Source: Aquarana catesbeiana (taxonomy: Eukaryota; Chordata; Amphibia; Anura; Ranidae). From it: 64,000 nucleotides of DNA. Made by a program: the position numbers and the translations under genes. The notes beneath the pieces were generated by a model. The model ran no database searches. It saw nothing but the letters and a program-made list of their open reading frames with translations, and was not told where the DNA came from. Numbering within the stretch: position 1 is the first letter of the stretch; every line of letters begins with the position of its first letter. Of the stretch, positions 34,200 through 45,209 are shown in pieces. The stretch spans positions 207,541,609-207,605,608 of the forward strand of contig NC_133332.1 in the NCBI RefSeq assembly GCF_042186555.1. Reading direction: 5' to 3'.

Positions 34200-34410
34200 A
34201 GTGCCTGGGGGATCCCCACGCCATTTTTTTTTTACATTTTGGCGCGGGGTTCCACTTAATATCCATACCAGATCTGAAGGGCCTGATATGGATTTTGGGG
34301 GCACCCCCATGTCATTTTTTTTATTTTGGTGCGGGGTTCCCCTTGATATCCATACCAGACCCGAAGGGCCTTATAATGGACTGGGGGGGGGGGGGGGCAC
34401 GCCGTTTTTA
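34200..34410. repeat. Duplicated GGGTTCC..TTATATCCATACCAGA segment and G-run
   Basis: GGTTCCACTTAATATCCATACCAGATCTGAAGGGCC (as two parts) near 34246-34281 recurs as GGTTCCCCTTGATATCCATACCAGACCCGAAGGGCC near 34334-34369, about 88 bp apart. It is followed by an uninterrupted G-run at 34384-34397. Confidence 0.6.
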
Positions 34411-34714
34411 AATTTTTTTTTTATGCATATTTCCGGGATCCGGCATTACAGCCGCAAACAATTTTAAATGACACTTTTTCCTTTAGAAATTATGAACATG
34501 GGAAAGATGCGCTATTTTACAGGCAGGCTAACGGGAACCCCGAGGCATGATATTTAAAGGAATATTTCATTTTTATTGTTTCACTTTAAGCATTATTAAA
34601 ATCACTGCTCTTGGAAAAAAAAAACAGCAATTTTTAAAACTTTTTTTTGCATTGATACATGTCCCCTGGGGCAGTACCCGGGTCCCCATACACTTTTTAT
34701 GGCAATAACTTGCA

Positions 34715-36195
34715 TATTCAGTTTTGCTCATAAGTTTGCATACCCTGGCAGAATTTATGATTTCTTGGCCATTTTTCAGAGAATATTAATGATAACACAA
34801 AAACATTTCTTTCACTCATGGTTAGTGTTTGGCTGAAGCCATTTATTATCAATCAACTGTGTTTACTTTTTTTAAAATCATAATGACAACAGAAACTACC
34901 CTAATGACTCTGATCAAAAGTTTACAGACCCTGGTGATTTTGGCCTGATAACATGCACACAAGTTGACACAAAGGGGTTTGAATGGCTATTAAAGGTAAC
35001 CATCCTCACCTGTGATCGGTTTGCTTGTAATTAGTGTGTGTGTATAAAAGGTCAATGAGTTTCTGGACTCCTGACAGACCCTTGCATCTTTCATCCAATG
35101 CTGCACTGACGTTTCTGGATTCTGAGTCATGGGGAAAGCAAAAGAATTGTCAAAGGATCTGCAGGAAAAGGTAGTTGAACTGTATAAAACAGGAATGGGA
35201 TATAAAAAGATATCCAAGGAATTGAGAATGCCATTCAGCAGTGTTCAAACTCTAATCAAGCAGTGGAAAATAAGGGGTTCTGTTGAAACCAAATCATGGT
35301 CAGGTAGACCAACTAAAATTTCAGCCACAACTGCCAGGAAAATTGTTTGGGACGCAAAGAAAAATTCACAAATAACTTCAGGTGAAATACAGGACTCTCT
35401 GAAAACATATGGTGTGGCTGTTTCAAGATGCACAATAAGGAGGCACTTGAAGAAAGATGGGCTGCATGATCGAGTCGCCAGAAGAAAGCCATTACTACGC
35501 AAATGCCACAAAGTATCCCACTTACAATATGCCAAACAGCACAGAGACAACCTTCAAACCTTCTGGCACAAAGTCATTTGGAGTGATGAGACCAAAATTG
35601 AGCCACAAACCATAAACGCTACATTTGGAGAAGAGCCAACAAGGCCTATGATGAAAGGTACACCATTCCTACTGTGAAACACGGAGGTGGATCGCTGATG
35701 TTTTGGGGATGTGTGAGCTACAAAGGCACAGGAAATTTGGTCAAAATTGATGGCAAGATGAATGCTGTACAGTATGTTATCAAAAAATACTAGAGGAATA
35801 TTTGCATTCATCAGCCAGGAAGCTGCGCATGGGACGTACTAGGACATTCCAACATGACAATGATCCAAAACACAAGGCCAAGTCGACCTGTCATTGGCTA
35901 CAGCAGAATAAAGTGAAGGTTCTGGAGTGGCCATCTCAGTCTTCTGACCTCAATATCATTGAGCCACTCTGGGGAGATCTCAAATGTGCAGTTCATGCAA
36001 GACAGCCCAAGAATTTACAGGAACTGGAGGCTTTTTGCCAAGAGGAATGGGCAGCTTTACAATCTAAGACAATAAAGAGCCTCCTCCACAAATACCACAA
36101 AAGACTTCAAGCTGTCATTGATGTCAGCAAACGTGGTGCATTTTCAATGCAGCGCAATGAGAAAAAAAAGATAAGGGAATTCTTTCCCTGAGTTT
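34715..36195 (+). mobile_element. Tc1/mariner element with IR/DR-type left end, right end missing
   Basis: The left end has an outer repeat CAGTTTTGCTCATAAGTTTG...CATACCCTGGC (34719 on) and an inner direct version AAAAGTTTACAGACCCTGG (34918-34936) about 190 bp inside, the IR/DR arrangement of vertebrate Tc1-like transposons. The transposase relic follows. After the coding end at 36191 the sequence changes abruptly to another dispersed repeat and no right inverted repeat is found, so the right end has been lost. It lies at the end of the recognisable hAT tail. Confidence 0.8.
35129..36191 (+). pseudogene. Tc1-like transposase, two frameshifts
   Basis: The protein binds the terminal repeats and carries out cut-and-paste at TA sites. 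The first frame (35129-35677) starts MGKAKELSKDLQEKVVEL, with the first helix-turn-helix (GYKKISKELRMPFSSVQTLI), the linker SGRPTKI, the second helix-turn-helix (ISGEIQDSL-like, RRHLKKDGL) and the first catalytic Asp in VIWSDETKIE. The frame shifts before VKHGGGSLMFWGC (about 35680-35715) and again near 35780. The last frame (to 36191) has the second Asp in FQHDNDPKH and the Glu in DLNIIEPLW, then QELEAFCQEEW. All three catalytic residues are visible, spaced as in DD34E Tc1 proteins. The length (about 345 residues in total) is normal for the family. Confidence 0.9.
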
Positions 36196-36655
36196 CTGCA
36201 GGGCAGCCAACGGAAATTAATTTTCTGCCCTATCAGCACACAGCTGCACAGATGTGAACCGAGGGATTATTCCTATGTGGGGTTGAGGGACAGTAAAACC
36301 ACACGCTTTAGCTGTGTTTTTACCACCCCCAACGGCTCCCCCTTTAGCTGCAAAAGAAGTAGCTGGGGGTGTACACATGCTGTGGCTGCGGCTGGAAGTA
36401 TACCCCCAGGTGAATGGGGCTCTGCTGCAATCACCCCGTGACTGTGTGCACTGAACACATTTGCAGCATAGTGATGATGTATTTAGAGGTTCAAAACAAG
36501 GGGGTGAGGAGGCAACATTTTGCCTCTTCACTGCCTGTCAAATGCCTCCGAAAGGCCTTTTCTTGCTGGTATTTTGAACAAGCCGTAAAAAAAATCAGTT
36601 CTGGTCATACAGAAATAGGAGGTTAGGATTAAAACTATTACTTTTGTGAGCTTGA
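36196..36655. other. Unassigned sequence right of the Tc1-like element
   Basis: No gene recognised. It has the character of a dispersed repeat (TTTTACCACCCCCAACGGC, CTGCGGCTGGAAGTATACC), but no terminus or second copy was found in the window. Confidence 0.4.
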
Positions 36656-36832
36656 ATATATATATATATATATATTCAAACACATACATAAATACATACA
36701 TACATATATAAACACACACACAAACATGCACACACATAATCACACACACACACAGAAATAAACACACATACACATGCACACACATAAATAATCACTCACA
36801 CATGCACACACATAAAGACACGCATACAATCA
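36656..36832. repeat. Compound microsatellite (TA)n / (ACAT)n / (AC)n
   Basis: TA repeats at about 36656-36676 are followed by ACATACATA and then CACACACA tracts to 36830. Open frames across it are low-complexity artefacts. Confidence 0.9.
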
Positions 36833-37079
36833 GCCTTTTGGAAAATCAGCATTACTTGCTTTCACTCTCCCTGCCGGGTACTGCACTGTAGGGGGAGGCA
36901 GAGAGCACAGCTCACACTGTGCAGGACACTTCTATCTTGCTTTCATTTTAGAAGGTGTAAACACAGTCTGATCGAGTTCCCAAAGTGCAGATTGACAATT
37001 CGGCTGAGGATTGGGGAGCTTGGTGTCATGTGACAACCTTTCTCTGTCATGTCCTGTCATGCTTTTTTTTCTATTACAA

Positions 37080-37767
37080 GGGATGTGCACATTTCTTGTA
37101 ACAGGAATAAAAGTGACACAATTTAAAAAAAAAAAAAAAGAACAGAGTAAAAAAATAAAATAAAAAGTAAAATAAATAAGAAAAAAATAAATACATTTTT
37201 AAACGCACCCGTCCCGCCAAGCTCTCGTACAGACGCGAGCGCATACGCGAGCAGGGCCCGCATATGAAAATGGTGTTTAAACCACACATGTTAGGTATCA
37301 CCGCGATCAGTAGAGCGAGAGCAATAATTCTAGCCCTAGAACGTCTCTGTAAGTCTAAACATGCAACCTGTAGAATTTTTTAAATGACGCCTCTGGAGAT
37401 TTTTAAGGGTAAAAGTTTGTCGCCATTCCACAAGCGGGCGCAATTTTGAAGCGTGACATGCTGGGTATCAATTTACTCAGCGTAACATTATCTTTCACAA
37501 TATATAAAAAAAAAATTGGGCTATCTTTACTGTTGTCTTATTTTTTAACTCAAAAAAGTCTATTTTTTCCAAAATAAGTGCGCTTGTAAGACCGCTGCGT
37601 AAATACGGTGTGACAGAAAGTATTGCAACAACCACCATGTTATTCTCTACGGTGTTAGAAAAAAATATATAATGTTTGGGGGTTCTAAGTAATTTTCTAG
37701 CAAAAAAAACTGTTTTTAACTTGTAAACACCAAATCTCAGAAAGAGGCTCGGTCCTTAAGTGGTTAA
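37080..37767 (+). repeat. Dispersed repeat C ending AAGTGGTTAA
   Basis: Its right end GGTCCTTAAGTGGTTAA (37751-37767) shares the 10-bp AAGTGGTTAA terminus of elements A and B, so it may be a third member of the TTAA-bounded group with a different interior. The interior includes an A-rich tract (37120-37200) and CAAGCTCTCGTACAGACGCG. The left terminus was not found. Confidence 0.45.
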
Positions 37768-37900
37768 AAAGCAAAAACAATAAAAATGAAGCAACTGCCA
37801 CTAAATAGTGCATTTACCATACCAAGTACAAAATACAAAAGAAAAAAACTGTGAAGGACTCCACAATGTAGAAGTCAAATACAAATATATGAATAAATAT

Positions 37901-38690
37901 ACAGCGGGTAAAATAAGTATTAAACACGTCACCATTTTTCTAGGTAAATATATTTATAAAGCTGCTATTGACATGAAATTTTCACCACATGTCGGTAACA
38001 ACCAATGCAATCCATACATACAAAGAAACCAAAAGAAATATGTTCAGAAATTAGGTTATGTGTAATAAAATAAAATGACACAGAGAAAACGTATTGAACA
38101 CATGAAGAAAGGGAGGAGCAAAAAGGCAAGGAAAGTCAAGACACTAGCTGAAATCTATCAGTAATTAGAAAGCAGTCCTGCCCCTTGTCAGTGCAAATTA
38201 ATATAATGTGTTTCAGTCTTAACTGATGGCCTATATAAAGATGTCTCATTACCAAGGTGTCATACAAGAAACATCTTATGATGGGTAAAAGCAAAAATCT
38301 CTCTCAAGACCTTCATTAAAATCTGCTGCCATCTACCAGGATGATGAAGATGAAACAAGGGTGGACATTTCAGCAAGACAATGATCCCAAACACAAAGCC
38401 AAGGAAACTCAAATTGATTTCAAAGAAAGAAAATAAAGCTGCTAAAATGGCCCAGTCAATCACCTGACTTGAATCCAATAGAGAATCAACAGAAAGAACT
38501 AAAGATCAGAGTTCATAGAAGAGGCCCACTGAACCTTCAAGATTTGAAGACTGTTTGTGTGGAATAATGGGCCAAAATCACACCTGAGCAATGCAAGCGA
38601 CTAGTTTCTTCATACAGGAGGCGTCTTAAAGCTGTCATTACCAACATAGGATTTTGTACGAAGTATTAAATACATTTCAGCTAGTGGAGT
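37901..38690 (+). mobile_element. Second Tc1-like element, internally deleted relic
   Basis: The left end ACAGCGGGTAAAATAAGTATTAAACACG matches the style of a Tc1-like inverted repeat. The coding part starts with an MGKSKNL-like N-terminus near 38281 (ATGGGTAAAAGCAAAAATCTC) and jumps within about 50 bases to the region around the second catalytic Asp ([12 protein letters not shown], near 38368-38405). The DLNPIENQ segment follows near 38470 and it ends in AGTATTAAATACATTTCAG. The DNA-binding domains and first catalytic Asp are gone. It is unrelated in detail to the copy at 34715. Confidence 0.75.
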
Positions 38691-38695
38691 GGAGT

Positions 38696-39135
38696 GGAGT
38701 GGAGGTCCACCCACTGCTGCAAAAAATTAAAAGCCAGCAGCAGCACATACTGCATCAGCTGACTTTTAATAATCGGACACTTACCTATCCTGGAGTCCAG
38801 CGATGTCGGCACCGCAGCTGATGTTTTCATCAGCTGTCGGGTGCATGCCGCCTCCATTGCGAGTAGGGTAACCTGGCAGTGAAGCCTTATGGCTTCCCGC
38901 CGGGAATCCTACTGCACATGCGCGAGGCTCCGCTCCTCTCTCCTACTGGCACCGCGGCCGGGGAAGGAGGAGGGAGCCTGGGCGGTGACGTCAATACCTG
39001 CGGCTGAGGCTTCCGGAAGTGGGAACAGGATACCTGTGAAAGACAAGTATCCTGCCCCCCCAAAGGTGCCAAATGTGGCACCTGAGGGGGGAAGGAGTAC
39101 AATGAGCAGAAGTTCCACTTTTGGGTTTAATTTCT
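38696..39135 (-). repeat. Dispersed repeat D, copy 2
   Basis: On the minus strand it starts AAACCCAAAAGTGGAACTTC, like copy 1 (ACCCAAAAGTGGAATTTACG), and its far end holds AAAATTAAAAGCCAGCAGC... facing AGCTGACTTTTAATAAT, the same palindrome as in copy 1. The left side starts in a GGAGT pentamer run (38688-38703). Confidence 0.55.
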
Positions 39136-41550
39136 AATAGCTGAAGTTAGAAGCTGATTGGTTACTATACACAGCTGCATCAAATTCTATGTGCACCAAT
39201 TTTAGTAAATCTCCCCTTATAAGAGAAGTTTTAGTCCATATAGAACCCTCTTGCACTTATTTCCCTTCTAGCACTTGCATACCCAGTCCGGAGCAAGGTT
39301 ATTACTCACAATGTCCCAGGAGCTGTCTGCCGCCCAGCATCGACAGGTAGATCCTCAGTGAAAGAGACAAAAAATTCTTCTCCAGACCAGGACTTTAGAA
39401 CAGTGCTCTCCAGCAATCTTCTCCAGTCCCTCAGTCCAGCACCTGCTGAGGCCCAGACTGCATTTTCTTGTCTCGATAGCTATCTTCCAGGAGAAGTGGG
39501 ACCCTCCCTAGAGTGTAAAGAACACTCCCAAATGTTTATCACCTCCCCAGACACCTTCTAGACACCTCCCTCCAGGGATTGGCCAGAGCATGATAAATAT
39601 GCTGGTCATTTGACTCTCCCTACCCTGTATTTTGGAAGCTTCTTGTAGGTGGCAGGAATCAACCCAGCTTAGGAAAGCCTGACCTGACAAAAACAAACAA
39701 TCAGTTGCTGCACCACTGATTACAGCAAGGCAAAAAAACTAAATTTAGCCTAGCATACTAACTAGAGGAGGGTGCTACATACAAAAAATGATAAGACATG
39801 AAAATGATGCACTTGATTCTGCTGCATACTGGTAGAAGGTGGGCAACTCAGACTTATCGTAGAAGAGGAGAGATAGGCGTTAGACAAATGAGACATTAAT
39901 ACTAAAAGGCAAAAAGAGAGTGTCCCAGCTTTGTGCAAAATCTTTAGTATAACTTTATAAATAAATACTTCTCATGCCCACAAAGTTATTAGTACAAACA
40001 GCCTATGAAAAATTACTTCCATCCAAGTATAATTCCCTCACTGGAGGTAAATGACCCCCTGCAGAACCCATTCAGCAACCCCCTGTTGCTGCCTCAATTG
40101 TCCGGTTTCCTCCTCATTAGAGATTTGCATGATGGAAAAAATGTTTTTTGTTTTGTTTCAAATTAATTAGTTAAAGTACTTGTAAACCCTTTTTTCCCTT
40201 TTTTATAAGTTATCACATTCCCTCTGTTCTCAGCTGCATAAGAGCTGGAGGGGGACAAACAGCAGCACACTGATCTTCCCAGTGAATGGCTATGTGGGGA
40301 GGGGGGTGTCAGGACAAGTCTGATCATTGGAGGAGAGCAGTCTGAGTTCCCAGCATAGCTAGATAACTTACCATGCTGTGCTCTCATGCCTAGTGTGGTC
40401 AGTTTTTATTATGAAAGCAGGAGAAACTAGCAGGAACACTAGAGATTTCACATAAAGGAAGCAATACAAAGAGAACATGATACTTTTTCATAAAAGTACT
40501 TGGTACAGCAGGTACATATCAGGAATATGAAATGCTGAATTTACATACTCTTAAAGTAAATTATTTTGTTTTGTCATATTTGTTATCGTTATGTTAGAAT
40601 GATTTATTTTTGGAATTTGTTTCATGTATTTGGACTCATTTTGTATGATCATTGTGCTAAATCGATTAATATTTTCGGAAATTATTTCATGAGATTGGCT
40701 ATATTCGTATTACCGTGTTAATTCGTTATTTTGGGAGATTACATATGCACTCTAAGTCAGCCTTGCTAGTCCAACCCACAAAGAGAAATGCAATGCCATC
40801 CTTTGAGAGAGTTGTGCCGCATCCATGACTTCTGAGCATATAAGTGGGAGTGACATCATCGCGGCTCAGCCATTCAAATGGCTGGAGCCCACAAACCTGG
40901 AAAGAAGACCAAGTGAAGATGAAAGCCCTGTCAAAAGTTTTTTTGTTCGCGGTTTATGGGTCCTTATATAGGCTTATATCCCATCCATTATTCTTCTAAG
41001 TTGTCCAAAAAATATCCTTTTCCTTTACAAATCCACTGCTAAATGCAAAGCTGTGTCTGGAGTACTGCTTTATTCAGTGACTAATATTGTAAATAACAAG
41101 GTGAATGGAGAGTTTGGAGCTCAGGTATGAGCATGCAGCATCTTTACCTGTCTCATCACACAGAAATCTTCCATGAATACATTAGTGATGCTAATCACAG
41201 ACCTTTTGCTTCCCGCTGATGTTACACACAATGCAATCCAGCTGATTGCAGGGAATAGAAGCGCCAGTGATCTGCACTATAATTTAATTTAGGCTCACAG
41301 CCACAGAGGCGGCTGCGGGAGGTTCAGGCCTGGTGAGATCTAATTCTGCTGATTTAAAAATTGGAGCTGAATGGAAATGCAAATCTGGGTGACATCTCAC
41401 CTCTTTGATTGCACTACAACAAAATGTATTTACAGAAGGGAAGAGTACAAAAATGTATTTACAAGAAGGAAGAATACAGAGCCTGCAATGCTGGCACACA
41501 AGTTTACAGGTCTACTCCAGCCAGAACCAATATTTCTGTTTCTGGCAAAG
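39136..41550. other. Long stretch without a recognised gene
   Basis: There is a possible minus-strand LTR-like fragment ending GGTGCTACA at 39759-39767 (TGTAGCACC on the minus strand), but no matching other end. 40163-40500 has the look of a dispersed repeat with AAAGTACTTG near both ends. 41390-41550 is unassigned sequence directly before the truncated YR retrotransposon. No host exon could be supported. Confidence 0.4.
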
Positions 41551-42086
41551 AATGGCAAGTTGAGGGTCCGGCTACGGTACTGAGTTTTCTTGGTATTTTG
41601 ATTCACACTGTGGCGATGGAATGCCACCTCCCGGAAGACAAGCTGACGGATATCCGGGCGGCGGTGGTCTCAGCATGGGGGGGCTCGCAAGCTGACCCTG
41701 CGGCAACCTCAGTTGCTTCTTGGGAAGCTCAACTTTGCTTGTTAGATCATGCCGATGGACAGAGTTTTTAATCGCTGGCTGGCGGCGGTTACCGCAGTGG
41801 TTTGGGCTCCTGGCCATCACATTTGCCTAACCCGAGAACACAAAGCAGACCTGCTGGTTTGGGAGTCCTTTTTGGATTCTTATAACGGCAAGCCTGTGTG
41901 GATGTCTGAAGCTATGTCCAGTTTTGATTTGGAGCTCTTCACAGATGCCGTGGGATCGGCTGGCTATGGTGCATACTTTGTGGGTCAGTGGAGTGCGGGC
42001 CCGTTGCCGTTGGAATGGCGGGAGGCTGGGTTCACCAGGAACTTGGCACTGTTTCTAATTGTGCTCACTGTGGAGCTTTGGGGTTC
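41551..42086 (+). pseudogene. YR retrotransposon 1 RNase H domain, upstream part
   Basis: The frame contains VEGPATVLSFLGILIHTVAMEC and LPEDKLTDIRAA, the connection segment after the RT in DIRS-type pol, then in another frame (41749 on) DLELFTDAVGSAGYGAYFVG and W...PLPLEW, the RNase H core. The equivalent segment in the second YR element (58555-57721, minus) reads VEGPAQSITFLGITLDTHSM. It ends at the gypsy insertion at 42086; LTVELWG is the last conserved block before the break. Confidence 0.85.
42082..42086. repeat. Target-site duplication of the gypsy element (GGTTC), left copy
   Basis: GGTTC precedes the 5' LTR here and follows the 3' LTR at 46708-46712. A 5-bp duplication is normal for Ty3/Gypsy integrases. 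The RNase H frame reads on without change across the site. Confidence 0.85.
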
Positions 42087-42386
42087 TGTCAGGGCTGGGC
42101 TCAGCCCTTCCTTCTCTGAGCTGGCTGCTCAGCTATCGGTTGATTGCCAGCTCCTATCTCTCCACAGTTACTCAGCTGTTGATGATATCGTGCTCGTCAG
42201 TCCTGCCTACTTAAGCCGTCCAGCCCAGAGGATCTATGCCTTCGCCTTAGTCAACATCACAGAGATGCTCTCCTACATTCCTGTTAAAAGACTTGCTTGG
42301 CTGACATCCCTTCTGGCTCCAGATTCTGCTTGCTGTTTTACTACGCTCATCTCCGGCTCCCTGACGTTTGGCTTGTCTGACTATCC
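42087..42386 (+). mobile_element. Gypsy 5' LTR, truncated
   Basis: It begins TGTCAGGGCTGGGCTCAGCC and follows the 3' LTR for about 300 bp with scattered differences (several per cent). After CTGACTATCC (42386) it departs to internal sequence, so the last 112 bp of the LTR (present at 46596-46707), together with the primer-binding site, are missing. Confidence 0.88.
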
Positions 42387-42519
42387 ATACAGCCGGAGTT
42401 GCAGGCCATCTCTGCTGCTGCGCCAGTCTCTGTGCAGGCACCCGCCTCGAGTATTACCTCTATAAGAGGTATGTCTGGTTCCGCTCTGCTTCCCCAGTGA
42501 TTTGGGGGTCATCCAGTTC

Positions 42520-43210
42520 AATGCAGAGGGTTTCTCAACCAGGTTGAGATATACTTTGAGACGCTGCCCCAGGCGTTCCCCATGGACAGAAGCAAAGTAG
42601 GTTTTGTGATATCTTTGCTTTCTGAGAGAGCTTTGGCCTGGGCAAATCCTCTATGGGAGACGCAAAAACCTGTTGTCTTGAGTTACCCTGAGTTTGTGGC
42701 CTCCTTTAAAAGGGTATTTGACGTTCCCGCATGCTCCGCTTCTGCTGCCAAGTGCCTCATGTCTATCAAACAGATTACGAGAACTACGCCATTGAATTCC
42801 GTACTCTGGCAGCAGAGGTTGCTTGGAACAATGAGGCCCTTGTGGCTGCTTTTTCTCATGGTCTCTCGGATTCCATCAAGGATGAGATAGCAGCCTGAGA
42901 TATACCCAGTGAGCTGGAGAAGTTGATCACGTTTGCCATCCTCATTGACTCAGAGAAAGCCTCTTTTTTAAGGAGCGCTTGCAGAAGCCTCCTGTACATT
43001 TGCCTCCAAGCTTTGCAGTCCCATCCTTGCCTCCCTCACCCCCATGCCTCCTGGTTCCGAGTTGGTCAGTGAAAATGAACCCATGCACTTGGGCTTCACG
43101 CGTCTCTCTGCGGATGAGCGAACCTTTAGGAAGAGGGAGAGATTGCGCCTCTATTGTGGCCAGGCAGGAAACTTTTTGAAGTCTTGTCCAGCCCGTCCAG
43201 GGAACGCCTG
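42520..43210 (+). pseudogene. Gypsy gag relic
   Basis: The frame from 42582 holds DRSKVGFVISLLSERALAWA and YPEFVASFKRVFD, the capsid-like region common to vertebrate gypsy gag. A zinc-knuckle remnant is encoded near 43140-43190 (RLYCGQAGNFLKSCPARP), where the first Cys has become Arg and the His has become Asn. Frameshifts divide the two. Gag would form the particle and package RNA; this copy cannot make an intact protein. Confidence 0.8.
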
Positions 43211-43309
43211 AACCTTGAGGTCCTGTCACGGACAGACCTTAGGTGGCATTGTTTCATCCCCAGTTATCCAGAAGGATAAGCTGCTGCTTTCGGTCACCCT
43301 TTCTTGGGC

Positions 43310-43640
43310 TGAGTCGTTCGTCGAGCTCTAATCGACTCTGGGGCTGCAGGCCTGTTCACTGATGCTGTCTTTGCACTCGATTCCGCTGCAGTTGCGTGAC
43401 ACTCCACTTGCCATTGAGGCTCTTGACGAGAGACCCCTACAGCCTGCCCATGTAACACATGAGACGGTTCCGTTGTCCATGGCCGTAGGGGTTCTTCACC
43501 ATGAGATAATCCAATTCCAAGTTATTTCCTCACCTACAGTAAGTTTCCACTGGTTATTGGTTATCCTTGGTAACAGAGGCACAACCCCTCTTTTGATTGG
43601 CCCTGTGCTGAGGTTCTCCCCTGGTCGCCACAATGCAGTA
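43310..43640 (+). pseudogene. Gypsy protease region
   Basis: ALIDSGAAGLF is encoded near 43326-43360, with the DSGA active site of an aspartic protease, before a frame change. The following frame (43362 on) gives IPLQLRDTPLAIEALDERPL, typical of the protease to RT link in this group. Confidence 0.7.
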
Positions 43641-43689
43641 AGACATGCTTCCAGAAGGTAGCCAAGGTCCTGTGTACCTCTTCACTCTC

Positions 43690-45035
43690 CTCCCTGCTGG
43701 AGGAGTGCCGCGATTTTAGCGATGTCTTTGACAAAGGTCAAGCCGGTAGTTTGCCTCCACACTGGCTGTATGATTGCGCAATTGACCTTCAACCTGGCCG
43801 GGTTTACCCTTTGTCATTCTTGGAGAATAAGGCCATGGAGGAGTATGTTGCAGATGCACTTTCTCGAGGTTTCATCCACAAATCCTTGTCCCCTGCTGGT
43901 GCTGGTTTCTTCTTCGTGAAGAAGAAGAGTGGAGAACTGAGACCTTGTATTGATTATAGGGGTCACAATCAAGTCACGATTAAGAGCGCCTATCCGATTC
44001 CGTTGATTATGGAGTTATTTGACCGCCTCAAGGGAGCAACGGTTTTCACAAAGCTTGATTTGAGAGGGGCATACAATCTCATGAGGATTAAGGAGGGCGA
44101 AGAGTGGAAAACCGTGTTTAATACCAGAACAGGCCATTACGAGTACCTCGTAATGCCTTTTGGCCTTTGTAATGCCCCGGCAGTTTTCCAGGAATTCATT
44201 AACAATGTCCACCGAGATTTGTTGCAGTTATGTGTGGTGGTTAATCTCGATGATATCCTCATATTTTCCAAGTCCCTGGAGAGCCACCACACAGATGCCT
44301 GTCGTGTGCTTCAGAAACTAAGAGAGAACAATCTCTATTGTAAATTGAAGAAGCGCGAGTTCCATCGTGAACAGGTTAAATTCCTGGGTTATGTCATTTC
44401 CACTGCTGGTTTTTCGATGGACCCAGAAAAATTTTCAGCAGTCCTACAGTGGCCCCGACCCATGGGTTTACGTCCACTGCAGCGTTTCCTGGGTTTTGCC
44501 AACTATTATCGGAAGTTTATTCGTAACTTCTCATCTCTGGTCAAGCCCCTGACTGATATGACCAGAAAGGTACCGACAGAGTTGGTCTCCGGAGTCCGTT
44601 AAGGCCTTTGAGAGTCTCAAGGCTGCCTTTGTTTCTACTCCTATGTTGGCACATCCTGATCCTACATTACCTTTTATCCTTGAGGTTGATGCTTCTGAGA
44701 TTGGAGTTGGCGCCCTTCTGTCTCAACGTCCTACATCTGAGAGTGCTCCTTGCGGCTACTTTTCCAAGAAATTGTCACCTGCGGAGTGCAATTACAAGAT
44801 TGGTGACAAAGAGCTGTTGGTGATCATTTTAGCCCTGAAAGAATGGAGACATCTCCTTGAAGGTACCACTGTACTTGTTCTCATTCTTACTGACCATAAG
44901 AATCTCTCATTCTTGTTTGAGGCTAAACGCCTCTCTCCCAGAAGGGCGCAATGGGCTCTTTTCTTTTCAGGTTTCAATTACATTGTCTCAATCTTAACCA
45001 GTACTAAGAATGTAAGGGGTGATGCCTTGTCATGA
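43690..45035 (+). pseudogene. Gypsy reverse transcriptase and RNase H
   Basis: The frame 43751-44602 has the successive RT motifs SLSPAGAGFFFVKKKSGELR, PCIDYRGHN, VFTKLDLRGAYNL, MPFGLCNAPAVFQ, the catalytic box and FLGYVIS. The box reads VNLDDIL, with Asn in place of the usual Tyr; both Asp are kept. After a frameshift near 44580 the RNase H (44643-45035) shows LEVDASEIGVGALLSQR, YFSKKLSPAE, NYKIGDKELL and TDHKNLSFL. The frame ends in NVRGDALS, where ADALSR is usual. Apart from the shift this is the best-preserved part of the gypsy element. Confidence 0.92.
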
Positions 45036-45209
45036 CAATTTTCCTCCACTTCCAAGTTGGAGTCGGTTCTGGTTCCTGTGATTCCTCCTGATCGTATTCT
45101 GGCTACGGTTCACACTCACTTCTCACTTCTCCTTTGGGTGACAAAATTTTTGCTGGTCAGGTCCATGCTCCTCCTGAGAAACCTTGTGACTGATGCTTTG
45201 TCCCAGAGA

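Larger units (their letters stand above)
23737..34710 (+). mobile_element. Autonomous hAT (BED-finger type) transposon, decayed and holding nested insertions
   Basis: The left end is placed at TAGGGATGAGCTCGATGTTCG (near 23738), a terminus that recurs in frog-type genomes as far as I can recall. The leader contains 60-65-bp tandem repeats, then the transposase relic (25250-27680), then a tail of 130-140-bp tandem repeats (33566-34150) and a moderately AT-rich end that meets the Tc1-like element at about 34715. A solo LTR (24617-25034) and an L1-like element (27787-33548) are inserted into it. Without nested insertions it would be about 4.8 kb. The matching right terminus is not present in the window, so the right limit is uncertain. 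Confidence 0.7.

Noticed and set aside
39250..39767. Possible minus-strand LTR beginning TGTAGCACC
   Set aside because: No matching CA-type end or target duplication could be found on the left.
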